Positions 1 through 10,230 of a stretch of 53,619 nucleotides of DNA are shown here, piece after piece. Positions within the stretch are counted from its first letter, which is position 1, and each line of letters opens with the position of its first letter. Origin of the DNA: Streptomyces sp. NRRL WC-3626 (lineage in GTDB: Bacteria > Actinomycetota > Actinomycetes > Streptomycetales > Streptomycetaceae); NCBI RefSeq assembly GCF_000718785.1, contig NZ_JOCA01000034.1:1-53619 (forward strand), in the 5' to 3' direction. The position numbers and the translations under genes are program-made. The notes beneath the pieces were generated by a model that saw only the letters and a list, made by a program, of their open reading frames with translations, made no database searches and was not told the origin of the DNA.

Positions 1-642
1 GGGTGTGCCCTCGGAGCGGGGGAAGAACTCGTACCAGGCGCCGTACAGGGCCCGCTCGCGTTCCACCAGCAGGGGCAGCGGGTCGCTGCTGGTGACCAGG
101 TCCCGCAGCGGATGCCGGGCCAGCACCGCGTCCACCTCCGGCGTCAACGCCGCCGCCAGACGGGTGGCACAGGGCAGGGAGTCGTCGCGCAGCGCCGCGG
201 CCGCGGCGAGGACCACGGCCTGTCCGTCGTCGCGGGGAACACCGGCGGCCGCGCGCCGGTACAGATCGGCGCCCTCCTCCAGCACCAGCCCCGTGTCGAT
301 GCCCGCCGGCACCTTGATACGGGCGGTCCTGCGCCAGGTCGCCACCGGGTCGCCCCACGCCTCGACGCGATAGGTCCACCGGCCCGGGCCGTCCGGGACG
401 ACCTCCGCGCCCCACCGGTCGCTGCCCGGCGCCAGCTCCCGCATCGGCGTGAACGGCCCCGGACGCCCCTCCGGATCCTTCAGCACCACATTGGCGGCCA
501 CCGCGTCGTGCCCCTCACGGAACAGCGTGGCCGTCACCTCGAACGTCTCGCCCACCACGGCCTTGGCCGGCCGCCTGCCGCAGTCGACGGACGGCCGGAC
601 GTCCCGTACCGGGATACGACCGATGGTCCGGGTCGTCTTCAT
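1..642 (-). CDS. glgE: GlgE, alpha-1,4-glucan:maltose-1-phosphate maltosyltransferase, N-terminal part
   Basis: This is the first 214 codons of a gene that runs off the left edge. The start region reads MKTTRTIGRIPVRDV and continues with a beta-sandwich domain (KAVVGETFEVTATLFREGH) and the helical insert typical of GlgE N-termini. The enzyme family extends alpha-1,4-glucans with maltose-1-phosphate in the cytoplasm. The catalytic GH13 barrel lies outside the window, so activity cannot be judged. A GGAGGTG ribosome site sits about 9 nt upstream of the ATG. The neighbouring Pep-like and glgX genes, divergently placed, support a glycogen or trehalose role. Confidence 0.85.
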   Translation of the reverse strand, partial: MKTTRTIGRIPVRDVRPSVDCGRRPAKAVVGETFEVTATLFREGHDAVAANVVLKDPEGRPGPFTPMRELAPGSDRWGAEVVPDGPGRWTYRVEAWGDPVATWRRTARIKVPAGIDTGLVLEEGADLYRRAAAGVPRDDGQAVVLAAAAALRDDSLPCATRLAAALTPEVDAVLARHPLRDLVTSSDPLPLLVERERALYGAWYEFFPRSEGTP

Positions 643-715
643 GGGTCTGTGCACCTCCGCCGTGCTCGAAGCCCGGGCGGTCGCCCGGGCGTGGTACCGA
701 AGAGCGGCGGGAAGG

Positions 716-1018
716 TCATTGCCTTCCCGCCGGGGAGCGCCGCTCGACGGCCGGCGGACCGCGTCGCACCGCGGCCGTCGTACGGGGCGTGTCGTTCTGT
801 TCCTGCAGATAGGTGACGAGGGTGGTGCGCAGATACCGATCGGCGGCGTCCGCCGCCTCCCGCGCGCAGCGCTTGCCCATCAGCACACAGAGGGTGTAGC
901 CGGCGTCCTCGAACGTGGCCCGCACCGTGTGATCGGTCGGAGCCGCCAGCATCACGCGTTCCCAGGCCCGGTAGCGACGCAATTGCCGGGCGACTTCGGC
1001 TTTGGCGGGTAGCAGCAT
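716..1018 (-). CDS. Small DUF5133-like protein
   Basis: This encodes 100 residues starting MLLPAKAEVARQLRRYRAW, followed by a conserved YTLCVLMGKR stretch near residue 50 and a basic, proline-rich tail. The arrangement matches the small Streptomyces proteins I remember as DUF5133; no biochemical role is known to me. The frame is open further upstream, but the ATG at 1018 is preferred because a GGAAAGG sequence precedes it and the conserved part begins there. It lies 73 nt upstream of glgE on the same strand and could be cotranscribed with it. Confidence 0.65.
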   Translation of the reverse strand: MLLPAKAEVARQLRRYRAWERVMLAAPTDHTVRATFEDAGYTLCVLMGKRCAREAADAADRYLRTTLVTYLQEQNDTPRTTAAVRRGPPAVERRSPAGRQ

Positions 1019-1370
1019 GGCGCCGTGCACCTTTCCGGGGCTCGATTCGAGGCGCGTTGTCCCGGCGGTCGGGCGGCGGCCGTGCGCACAGCTGCACGGA
1101 CCCGTAACGGCGATCGAGGTCTTCACACATGGTGCATGGACGGTGACGCAACGTCTTGTTGGCTTTTCAACCGATGTGGCCGGCCTCCGTCGGCCCCCGG
1201 ATGCCCGGACGCCGCCCCCTGGGTCGCGGAAGTGCGCTCGTGTTGCACGAACGGACCAACCCCCTCACGCTGAGGGTGACTCAGAAGCGATACCCGCTCA
1301 CGTTCCGTGTTCGGGGCTCGCCCCGAGGGGGCGAGGAGGGACGAGAGCTTCGCGTGAGGAGCCAACGACC
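1019..1370. other. Divergent intergenic region upstream of the glucan genes
   Basis: This 352-nt gap separates the leftward DUF5133-like/glgE pair from the rightward Pep-like/glgX pair, so both promoters should lie here. I cannot assign confident -10/-35 boxes. It holds two small hairpins: CCCTCA/TGAGGG at 1262-1276 with a 3-nt loop, and TCGGGGC/GCCCCGA at 1311-1326. The second lies about 45 nt before the Pep-like start, so it would be in that mRNA leader. Confidence 0.5.
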
Positions 1371-1879
1371 ATGAAGACCGCAGTGCCCTGCTACTACCAC
1401 CTCGACGTGGAAGTCAGCCCCGAGCGGGTGGGACAGGTCGGCCGCATACTGGCCGCTCACCTCCGGTTCTGGGATCTGGAGAATCTGGTGGAGCCCGTCT
1501 GCGGCGGCGCCGAGATGCTGCTGCGCGCCATCGACGAGCACGCCACCGACAAGAACGCGTCGATCGAGATGTGGTGGAACGGCCAGCACCTCATCACCGC
1601 CATCGGGGAGAACGACCGCGCCCTGCGCCCCGACCGGCAGATGCGCGGCTGTCTCGAACACCTCGCGGCGAGCAGCGACGGCTGGGGCTGCTGCGCCACC
1701 GAGAACGGCAGCAAGGTCATCTGGTTCTCGCAGCGCGCCCGCGCCGGCGAACGCGTCCCGCTGGTGCCGGCCGCCCCCGACCCGCGAGAGAGCGAGGGCC
1801 TGGACCTTCCCCGCGAGCTGAGCGTCGCCACGCTCACCGGCCGGGTCCGAACACCGGGCGGCCTCCTGGAGGAGGCCCG

Positions 1880-1883
<4 letters not shown>
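1371..1883 (+). CDS. Pep-type small protein of the GlgE locus, ATP-binding-like
   Basis: This is a 170-aa protein beginning [20 protein letters not shown]. It contains a compact HATPase-like fold pattern: [20 protein letters not shown], then [14 protein letters not shown] helix residues, and a conserved [16 protein letters not shown] near residue 105. Similar proteins are annotated in Streptomyces glycogen/trehalose clusters as pep-family or anti-sigma-like ATP-binding proteins, but I know of no proven function. GAGGAG lies 9 nt before the ATG. Its stop overlaps the GTG of glgX by 4 nt, so the two are translationally coupled and probably act in the same glucan pathway. Confidence 0.75.
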
Positions 1884-4021
<2,138 letters not shown>

Positions 4022-4027
4022 CCGGCG

Positions 4028-4831
4028 TCAGCGTTCCCGGCGTGACGTCACGGTGAACTGGGCGCCCTCGTTGTCGCGGAGCACGGCCTCGTCGGCGCCC
4101 AGGGACAGCACACTGCCGCCGTGCCGCTCGGCGGCCCGGGCACAGGCGGCGACGTCCGTCACCGCGAAGTGCACCTGCCAGTGCGGCCGTACGGTCGGGT
4201 CGGGAGCCGACTCCGCCGCCCCCGACTCGATCCGCGCCACCACCTCCCCGTCGCTGCGCAGCACCACTTCCTCGCCCTCGTAGTGCACCTCCACACAGCC
4301 CGGCTTGTCGGACGCCCAGTCGAAGACCCCGCCGTAGAAGATCGCGGCGTCGAAGGCGTCCCGGGTGTGCAGCCGGATGAACGCCAGCTGTGCGCGGCGC
4401 CAGGTGGGCCAGTCGGAGAACAGCTCGCCCTCCCAGACCCCGAACGTCGCCCCGTCCCGGTCGGCCAGCAGCGCGCCCCGCCCGGGAGGCAGCGAGATCG
4501 GGCCGACCGCCGAGGTGCCGCCGCGCTCCTGCACCCGCGCCGCCGCCTCGTCCGCGCTGCGCACCGCGAAGTACGGCGTCCACGCCACCGAGGTCTGCCA
4601 CATGCCGGCGACCGCGGCGATCCCGGCCACCGGCCGGCCCTCCGCGAGGGCGACCCGGAACCGGTCGCCCAGGCGCACCGGACGCCACTCCCAGCCCAGT
4701 ACCGCCCCGTAGAACTCCTCGGTCGTCTCCACATCGCGGCTCGTCAGGCTCACCCAGCAGGGCGCACCGAACACGGAGTGCGTCGAGAAGACCTCCGTCG
4801 CACCGGCGGGGGAGGGCATGTCGTGGTTCAT
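4028..4831 (-). CDS. Two-domain VOC (glyoxalase/bleomycin-resistance fold) protein
   Basis: This 267-aa protein carries two tandem VOC modules. The first begins with GAPCWVSLTSRDVETTEEFY and contains FYGAVLGWEW, and the second begins near ERAQLAFIRLHT-like residues with AAIFYGGVFDWA. Proteins of this type are often annotated as glyoxalase-like or hydroxylase CFP30B-like, usually cytoplasmic with unknown substrate. The ATG at 4831 (MNHDMPSPAG) fits the conserved N-terminus. It ends 6 nt from the glgX stop in convergent orientation, with no obvious hairpin between them. Confidence 0.8.
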   Translation of the reverse strand: MNHDMPSPAGATEVFSTHSVFGAPCWVSLTSRDVETTEEFYGAVLGWEWRPVRLGDRFRVALAEGRPVAGIAAVAGMWQTSVAWTPYFAVRSADEAAARVQERGGTSAVGPISLPPGRGALLADRDGATFGVWEGELFSDWPTWRRAQLAFIRLHTRDAFDAAIFYGGVFDWASDKPGCVEVHYEGEEVVLRSDGEVVARIESGAAESAPDPTVRPHWQVHFAVTDVAACARAAERHGGSVLSLGADEAVLRDNEGAQFTVTSRRER

Positions 4832-5081
4832 GGCAGTCGCGTCCTGAATCTCGTCGGCGTGGCAGCCGCCCGGCTGACCCCAGTGTCCGCCGGGTACCCC
4901 TCCGGGCGCCTGCCGAGCACCCCGGCGGGGGCACCGGAACGGTGTCCCGGCGGGGGCCGGGCCACCCCGGTGGCGCACAGGGGTCCCAGTGGCGACGATG
5001 GAGGGGTCGGACACTGGCTGAAGGCACTCAAGCACTGTGCGAAGGCACCGTGAGAGCGGCACACCGGACCCGGAGGTGACC

Positions 5082-5402
5082 ATGCCCACGGACGGGGGCG
5101 CGGACCGCATCCTCCAGCTGGAGGAGGAGGTCCAGCAGCTGAAGGACGCGGTCGTCTCGCACGCGGTGGTGGACCAGGCGATCGGCATGGTCGTCGCGCT
5201 CGGCCGGGTCTCGCCCGACCAGGGCTGGACGGTGCTCAGGGAGGTCTCCCAGCGGACGAACATCAAACTCCGCAACGTGGCCGATCTGATCCTCGTCTGG
5301 GGCCGCACCGGCCTCCTGCCGGCGGACGTCCGCACGGTCCTGGAGGAGGTCCTCGACCGCCTCGGCCCCACCCAGATCCCGGGCACACCCCCCGACGACT
5401 AG
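5082..5402 (+). CDS. ANTAR-domain RNA-binding regulator
   Basis: This is a 106-aa protein with an N-terminal coiled coil (ADRILQLEEEVQQLKDAV) followed by an ANTAR domain from about residue 27. The signature is VVDQAIGMVVALGRVS followed by QGWTVLREVSQRTN and KLRNVADLIL. ANTAR proteins bind tandem hairpins in nascent RNA and act as antiterminators. No sensor domain is attached, so partner control or dimerisation through the coiled coil is likely. The ATG at 5082 is set by GGAGG five bases upstream. The stop overlaps the stop of the convergent sigma gene by 3 nt within CTAG. Confidence 0.85.
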   Translation: MPTDGGADRILQLEEEVQQLKDAVVSHAVVDQAIGMVVALGRVSPDQGWTVLREVSQRTNIKLRNVADLILVWGRTGLLPADVRTVLEEVLDRLGPTQIPGTPPDD

Positions 5403-6190
5403 CCCGTCTCCGCCAGCAGTTCCTCGCGCAGTTGCGCGAAACAGCTGCTGAGCAGGCGGGACACGTGCATCTGCGAGATGCCGAGCTGGTCGGCGATGGC
5501 GCTCTGTGTCATCCCCTTGAAGAACCGCAGATAGAGGATGAGCCGCTCCCGCTCCGGCAGCGCCTCCAGACAGGGCCGTACCGCCACCCGGTCGACGACG
5601 GTGTCGTAGGCCGGGTCCGGGCCGCCGATCGCGTCCCCGAGGGCGTAGCCGTCGGTGCCCGGCATCTCCGCCTCCAGCGACAGCGCGGAGAAGCACTCGA
5701 GCGCCTCCGTCCCGGTGCGCACCTCGTCCTCGGTCAGCCGGGCGTACGCGGCGATCTCGGCGGCCGTCGGCGCCCGGCCGGGGGTGGTCTGCGCCAGCTC
5801 CTTCGCCGCGTGCCGCACCCGGTTGCGCAGGTCCTGGACCCGGCGCGGCACATGCAGCGTCCACATGTGGTCGCGGAAGTGGCGTTTGATCTCACCGGTG
5901 ACGGTCGGCACGGCGTACGCCTCGAAGGCGCTGCCGCGCGCCGGGTCGTAGTGGTCGACGGCCTTGACCAGGCCGAGGGCCGCCACCTGGTACAGATCCT
6001 CCAGGGCTTCGCCGCGGCCCCGGAACCGGACGGCGATGCGCTCGGCCATGGGCAGCCACGCCGTCACCAGTTCGTCGCGCAGCATCCTGCGTTCGGGCCC
6101 GTCGGGCAGCAGGGTCAGGCGCACGAAGTCCCCCGCCGTGTCGGGGGCGTCGTCATGGGTGTGCTGCTTCCTGGGGCTGACGGTACGCAT
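5399..6190 (-). CDS. SigB/SigF/SigG-family RNA polymerase sigma factor
   Basis: This 263-aa sigma factor has region 2 around DLYQVAALGLVKAVDHYD and SAFEAYAVPTVTGEIKRHFR, region 3 around PGRAPTAAEIAAYARL, and region 4 at LPERERLILYLRFFKGMTQS with the helix-turn-helix SAIADQLGISQMHVSRLL. This is the stress/sporulation group of Streptomyces, normally held by anti-sigma/anti-anti-sigma partners; no partner gene is adjacent. The start MRTVSPRK at 6190 follows GGGAGGT. A candidate self-type promoter lies at 6323-6349. Confidence 0.92.
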   Translation of the reverse strand: MRTVSPRKQHTHDDAPDTAGDFVRLTLLPDGPERRMLRDELVTAWLPMAERIAVRFRGRGEALEDLYQVAALGLVKAVDHYDPARGSAFEAYAVPTVTGEIKRHFRDHMWTLHVPRRVQDLRNRVRHAAKELAQTTPGRAPTAAEIAAYARLTEDEVRTGTEALECFSALSLEAEMPGTDGYALGDAIGGPDPAYDTVVDRVAVRPCLEALPERERLILYLRFFKGMTQSAIADQLGISQMHVSRLLSSCFAQLREELLAETG

Positions 6191-6322
6191 CACGCGCACC
6201 TCCCTGAGCGGGGTGCCGGATGGACGGACCCCGTGGGAAACGGTGACCCGGACCACGACAGGCCCGCGGCCGGCGAACCGGTCCCCACGGACGTGCCTCC
6301 TGTCCGAAGCACTGAGAATTCC

Positions 6323-6349
6323 ATTCCCCGTGTTCCGCCCGTCCAAAAC
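6323..6349 (-). promoter_or_regulatory. Candidate SigB-type promoter for the sigma gene
   Basis: Read leftward, GTTT at 6349-6346 is followed after 16 nt by GGGGAAT (6329-6323). The recalled consensus for this sigma group is GTTT, 14-16 nt, GGGTAT, so the match is partial at the -10. The position would give a leader of roughly 125 nt and would allow autoregulation. Confidence 0.35.
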
Positions 6350-6356
6350 GTTTACC

Positions 6357-6377
6357 GAAATTCCTCTGCGGAATTTC
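6357..6377. repeat. Perfect inverted repeat GAAATTCC-5-GGAATTTC
   Basis: The arms 6357-6364 and 6370-6377 are exact complements with a TCTGC spacer. The element lies just upstream of the candidate -35 of the sigma gene and is AT-rich for this genome, which suggests a protein-binding site rather than a terminator. Confidence 0.6.
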
Positions 6378-6577
6378 TGGAGTGTCCACGGTATGAAATC
6401 GAGGGAATTCATTGCGTGAAATTCACGCACTTCGCGTGGTGGCGCCGTGCCGCCCCGCACCCGCCGCTGCGGACGATCACCCGCGGCCCGCCGGTGATCA
6501 CGGCGCCGGACGTGATGTGCGGCACGCCGCCCCGGGCCGCCGGACGGCCGGCCGGGGAATTCCTCCAGCGCAGCGCT

Positions 6578-6590
6578 TGATCACTGATCA
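6578..6590. promoter_or_regulatory. TGATCA-C-TGATCA palindrome
   Basis: Two TGATCA hexamers flank one base, making an odd-centred 13-nt palindrome about 40 nt upstream of the -35 box at 6630. A further TGATCA lies at 6495-6500 inside GTGATCAC. These may be binding sites of an unidentified regulator of the gene starting at 6689. Confidence 0.3.
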
Positions 6591-6629
6591 GAGGGCGCGA
6601 ACCGCCTGACCACAGCGCATTCTGCCCAT

Positions 6630-6659
6630 TTGACAGTGCGCCGAGGCCACAGATAGGAA
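6630..6659 (+). promoter_or_regulatory. Housekeeping-type promoter for the gene at 6689
   Basis: TTGACA (6630-6635) is a perfect -35 hexamer and TAGGAA (6654-6659) is a good actinomycete -10, separated by 18 nt. The expected start of transcription is near 6666, leaving a short leader that contains GAGAGGGTG before the GTG start. Confidence 0.6.
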
Positions 6660-6688
6660 GCAGCGGACAGAAGTCGAGAGGGTGCGCT

Positions 6689-7210
6689 GTGTACGAGCCG
6701 AACGTGGTCGGGGACTGGCAGGAGTACGAGGAGCATGCCGGTCTGCGGGTCCGCGTCCACCGTCTGGAGGCCGGCGACCCGCCGCGCGGACGGGACGACG
6801 CCGCCGAGGGGCTGACGTACTTCCGTGTCCGCGTCACCGTCGAGAACCGCGGCGACCGGCCCTTCTGCATTCATCTCGAGGACGGCCAGATCGACGTACG
6901 CACCGGCCCCGACGGTGAAAGCGCCTTCGTCGACTGGCGCAACTCGCAGTTCATCGAGGGCTTCGACGTCTATCCGCTGCGCCGCGTCACCGCCGTCCTC
7001 TACGCGGCCGGCCCGGAGGCGGCGCTGAGCCACGTCGACGTCCAGGTGCAGTTGCGCGCCGACGAGGAATGGGCCGGCCGCCGGCTCTGGACGGGCGGCC
7101 TCGGCGTCCGCGAAGCACCCGCGGGCGCCCCGGCCGGCGCCTGCCGCGACACCCTCGCCCACCAGGTGACCGCGTTCCTGCAGGAGCAGGCGGAGGAAGG
7201 CACCGCCTGA
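6689..7210 (+). CDS. Conserved hypothetical protein, 173 aa
   Basis: I do not recognise a named family. The sequence begins with GTG (MYEPNVVGDWQEYEEH) and looks like a single beta-sandwich: LTYFRVRVTVENRGDRPFCI, then LEDGQIDVRTGPDG, and RRVTAVLYAAGPEAALSHVD. It has no signal peptide or membrane segment, so it is probably cytoplasmic. The immunoglobulin-like pattern of a hydrated beta domain is my reading, not a family assignment. A strong promoter lies upstream, and the gene ends 13 nt from the convergent hemC stop. Confidence 0.75.
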   Translation: MYEPNVVGDWQEYEEHAGLRVRVHRLEAGDPPRGRDDAAEGLTYFRVRVTVENRGDRPFCIHLEDGQIDVRTGPDGESAFVDWRNSQFIEGFDVYPLRRVTAVLYAAGPEAALSHVDVQVQLRADEEWAGRRLWTGGLGVREAPAGAPAGACRDTLAHQVTAFLQEQAEEGTA

Positions 7211-7223
7211 CGCGCCGCGGGTG

Positions 7224-8168
7224 TCAGTGGGGGATGCCGTCGATGAGGTCGCGGGCGCCCTGGCGGAGCAGGGACACGGCGACCGAGGTGCCGAGCGTGG
7301 CCGGGTCCAGGCGGCCCGCCCACTCGTGGGCGTTCAGACGGGTCTTGCCGTCGGGCGTGAAGACGCACGCCCGCAGGGACAGTTCACCGCCGCGGTCCAC
7401 CCGCGCGCAGCCGGCGATCGGGCTGTTGCAGTGCCCCTGCAGCACATGCAGGAACATGCGCTCCGCGGTGGCCTCGCGGTGGGTGTCCGGGTGGCCGAGG
7501 GCGCTCACCGCGTCGATGAGGCCGTCGTCGCCCTCGCGGCACTGCAGCGCGAGGATGCCCGCGCCGATGGGCGGCATCATCGCGTCCACGGACAGCACCT
7601 CGCTGATCACGTCGGCGCGGCCGATCCGCTCCAGTCCGGACACCGCCAGCATCAGGGCGTCCGCCTCCCCGGCCGCGAGCTTCTCCAGCCGCCGGTTGGC
7701 GTTGCCGCGGAACGGCACGCACCTCAAGTGCGGGTGAGTGGCGGCCAACTGGGCGACCCGGCGGACCGACGAGGTACCGATCCGGGTGCCGGGCGGGAGC
7801 TCGTCCAGGGTGAGCCCCTCCGGGTGCACCAGGGCGTCGCGGACGTCGTCCCGCTTCAGGAACGCGGCGAACACCGTCCCCGCCGGGAGCGGCCGGTCGG
7901 CGGGCACGTCCTTGACGCAGTGCACGGCGACATCCGCCGCACCGGCGAGCAGCGCGGCGTCCACCTCCTTGGTGAACGCGCCCTTGCCCTCCACCTGCGA
8001 CAGCTCGCCGAGCCACTTGTCCCCGGTGGTCTTCACCGGTACGACCTCGGTGCGCACGCCGGGACGGGCGGCGGCCAGTTCGGCCCGGACGCGCTCCACC
8101 TGGGCGAGTGCCATGGGCGAGTCGCGGGAGACGATACGGATCAGTTCGGGGACCGGCATGGCCGACAC
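7224..8168 (-). CDS. hemC: Hydroxymethylbilane synthase (porphobilinogen deaminase), stand-alone copy
   Basis: This 314-aa enzyme polymerises four porphobilinogen molecules to hydroxymethylbilane in tetrapyrrole synthesis. Visible residues are the catalytic Asp in VKDVP (D87), the paired arginines in SSVRRVAQL (136-137), Arg in RGNANRR (154) and the dipyrromethane cofactor cysteine in GHCNSPIAG (C247). The usual HSLKDLP and RGNVxTR motifs are changed to HCVKDVP and RGNANRR, so it is a divergent type. No hemA, hemB or hemD gene is nearby, unlike the usual heme operon. GTG at 8168 follows GGAGGG. I think it is a second paralogue. Confidence 0.85.
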   Translation of the reverse strand: MSAMPVPELIRIVSRDSPMALAQVERVRAELAAARPGVRTEVVPVKTTGDKWLGELSQVEGKGAFTKEVDAALLAGAADVAVHCVKDVPADRPLPAGTVFAAFLKRDDVRDALVHPEGLTLDELPPGTRIGTSSVRRVAQLAATHPHLRCVPFRGNANRRLEKLAAGEADALMLAVSGLERIGRADVISEVLSVDAMMPPIGAGILALQCREGDDGLIDAVSALGHPDTHREATAERMFLHVLQGHCNSPIAGCARVDRGGELSLRACVFTPDGKTRLNAHEWAGRLDPATLGTSVAVSLLRQGARDLIDGIPH

Positions 8169-8192
8169 GATAGACCCTCCAGGGGGCCGGCC

Positions 8193-8224
8193 GACGCCGG
8201 GACACCGAACGGCGCCCCGGCGTC
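8193..8224 (-). terminator. Hairpin after the NLP gene
   Basis: GACGCCGGG (8193-8201) pairs perfectly with CCCGGCGTC (8216-8224) around a 14-nt loop. It lies between the end of the NLP gene and the start of hemC on the same strand, so it would terminate or weaken read-through into hemC. Confidence 0.6.
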
Positions 8225-8240
8225 AACCGGCCGTGTACGG

Positions 8241-9017
8241 TCAGGCGTTCGGGTCGAACGGGATGCCTGCGGGCTTGGCCGAGGCGAGGTGGGAGGCGAA
8301 GCTCCCGTCCTTCAGGCCGAAGTGGGCGCTGCCGAAGTCGTACGCGCCGAGCTTCTCGCGCAGTCCCGCCGGATAGCCGTTCCAGCCGACCAGCGGCGGA
8401 TACTGCCAGGTGCCCCGGTGATTCTCCGGCGGCTCGTCGCCCGGGCCCGCGAGACGGAAGCAGTGCGTGCTGATGCCGTCCTTGTGGTAGACGACCTTCG
8501 CGTGCGTGCCGTCGAAGCGGACCGCCGAGCGGGCGTGCACCGTGAACGAGCCGTGGTTGGACGTCGAGACGTACTGGACGGCGTCGTTCTGCACCCACAC
8601 CACGACGTGCTCCCAGTCGTGGCGGTGGCCGCCGAGGCTGATGCCCGGCAGGGCCTGGTCCTTCTCGAAGTACAGGCCGTACAGGATGGCGCACCAGCCG
8701 TTGTTGCACTTCGAGCGGGAGTAGGCGTTCGTGGTGTCCAGGTCCGAGGCGTCACGGCAGTTGCCGTTGAGGGCTCCGGTCGGGTTGAGGCCGGGGTTGA
8801 CGGTGCCGTCCGGGCCGATCGCGGCCGTCGAGTAGCAGCCGTCGGTGTCGTAGTCGAAGGCCGGCTGGAACGTCCGGTCCAGGGCGTCCGCGTTGACCGG
8901 CAGGGCCGGCGGGGGTGCGGCGAAGGCGGTGGCGGGGAAGGCGATGACGAACGCGGCCGCGGCGGCCAGGCCGGTCAGCCATCTCCTGCGGTGGGTTCGG
9001 GACGTGCTCGACGACAC
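8241..9017 (-). CDS. Secreted NPP1/NLP (necrosis- and ethylene-inducing-like) protein
   Basis: This 258-aa protein has a twin-arginine-like basic start and hydrophobic signal (LAAAAAFVIAFPATAFA, likely cut near residue 33). It also carries the NLP heptapeptide GHRHDWE at 130-136 followed by HVVVW. Cys61, Cys87, Cys104 and Cys109 may form disulfides. In plant pathogens NLPs bind glycosyl inositol phosphoryl ceramides in plant membranes; bacterial homologues in Streptomyces are less understood. The heptapeptide is intact, so metal binding is plausible. GTG at 9017 follows GAGGAGG. It is followed by a hairpin and then hemC. Confidence 0.88.
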   Translation of the reverse strand: MSSSTSRTHRRRWLTGLAAAAAFVIAFPATAFAAPPPALPVNADALDRTFQPAFDYDTDGCYSTAAIGPDGTVNPGLNPTGALNGNCRDASDLDTTNAYSRSKCNNGWCAILYGLYFEKDQALPGISLGGHRHDWEHVVVWVQNDAVQYVSTSNHGSFTVHARSAVRFDGTHAKVVYHKDGISTHCFRLAGPGDEPPENHRGTWQYPPLVGWNGYPAGLREKLGAYDFGSAHFGLKDGSFASHLASAKPAGIPFDPNA

Positions 9018-9163
9018 TGCGTCCTCCTCTTGATCCGGGCGCAGCCCAACAGATGTGGGGGGCTGGGGAGTTCAGCATCCCGGCCGGACGTATACATGCC
9101 AAGAGGGTGCAGGCGTATCACCGGTGAAGCGCGCCCCAACACTCGCGGTGCCGGGCGGGCGGA

Positions 9164-10144
9164 TCACACCAGGTCGTCGGGAATGTCGGCCGCCGACTGC
9201 TCGGGCGCCAGGTCCGGCCGCAGCCGCAGCCAGGACGGCTGGCGCAGCAGACCCTCCCGGGTGCGGGTGCTGTAGCGGACCTCGCCGACCAGCCGGGGCA
9301 CCACCCAGTGCGCGCCCGGCGCGGCCGGCGCCGGGTCGAAGGGGCAGACGTCGGTGGCCGCCGCCCGCAACAGCGCGGCCAGCTCCGTGCGTTCGGCCTC
9401 GCTCCAGCCGGTGCCGACACCGCCGACGTACCGCAGCCGGCCCGCCGCCCGCTGTCCCACCAGGACGGCACCCGGCAGCCCCGTCAGCCGCCCCCTGCCG
9501 GGCAGCCAGCCGCCGACCAGGACGTCCTCACTGCGCATATTGCGGATCTTGATCCAGGAGCGGGAGCGCGCCCCCGGCTCGTACACCGAGTCCAGCCGCT
9601 TGCAGACCAGCCCCTCCAGCCCGTGCTCCCGCGTGGCCCGCAGCGCCTCGGGGCCGTGGCCGACGAGCGCGGCCGGGGTGGACCAGGCGGGGCCGTCGAG
9701 GGCGAGTCCCCGCAGTGCCTCGCGGCGGGCGGTGTAGGGCAGGCGCAGGAGGGACCGGCCGTCGAGATGCATCACGTCGAACAGCACCAGGTGGACGGGG
9801 ACGGCGGCCGCGCGGCGGGCCGCCCTGGCGGGCGCGTGCGCCAGGCCCATGCGGGACTGGAGCAACTGGAAGCTCGCCCGGCCCTGTTCGTCGAGGGCGA
9901 GGATCTCGCCGTCCAGGATCGCGGGGCGGGTGCCGAGGGCGGTGGCCAGTGGTGTGAGTTCCGGGTACGCGCCGGTGATCTCCTGTCCCGAGCGGGCCCG
10001 GAGTACGGCGGTGCCGTCGCCGGGGAGGTAGACCACCGCCCGCTGGCCGTCCTGTTTGGTCTCGTAGGCCCAGCGGGCGTCCGCCGCCGGGGGTGGCAGG
10101 GGGCCGGGCGTGGCGAGCATGGGCGGGATCAGGGGGAGGGTCAC
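9164..10144 (-). CDS. ATP-dependent DNA ligase, LigD/LigC-type ligase module
   Basis: This 326-aa protein has the nucleotidyltransferase motif ETKQDGQR with AMP-accepting Lys30, then ILDGEILALDEQG and EGLVCKRLDSVYEPG, and ends with an OB-fold containing RLRYVGGVGTGW. It corresponds to the ligase part of LigD without polymerase or nuclease domains, so a role in repair of nicks or breaks is likely. The GTG at 10144 is my choice because conserved residues begin there; no clear ribosome site is visible and a start further upstream is possible. It is divergent from a MarR gene, which might control it. Confidence 0.85.
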   Translation of the reverse strand: MTLPLIPPMLATPGPLPPPAADARWAYETKQDGQRAVVYLPGDGTAVLRARSGQEITGAYPELTPLATALGTRPAILDGEILALDEQGRASFQLLQSRMGLAHAPARAARRAAAVPVHLVLFDVMHLDGRSLLRLPYTARREALRGLALDGPAWSTPAALVGHGPEALRATREHGLEGLVCKRLDSVYEPGARSRSWIKIRNMRSEDVLVGGWLPGRGRLTGLPGAVLVGQRAAGRLRYVGGVGTGWSEAERTELAALLRAAATDVCPFDPAPAAPGAHWVVPRLVGEVRYSTRTREGLLRQPSWLRLRPDLAPEQSAADIPDDLV

Positions 10145-10230
10145 GGGGGAGGTGTGGACGGGCCCGGGGGTCGCCACGCGGGCGCGTGCCCGGATTCGCC
10201 CGAACGGGTCCGGGGAGGGGTGGGCGATTG

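Larger units (their letters stand above)
6191..6688. other. 498-nt divergent regulatory region
   Basis: No credible gene is present. The part from about 6310 to 6420 is clearly lower in G+C than the surroundings and has several GGAATT/GAATTC motifs, a perfect inverted repeat at 6357-6377 and a candidate SigB-type promoter toward the sigma gene. The right end holds a TGATCA palindrome at 6578-6590 and a good housekeeping-type promoter at 6630-6659 directed at the hypothetical gene starting at 6689. Confidence 0.6.
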
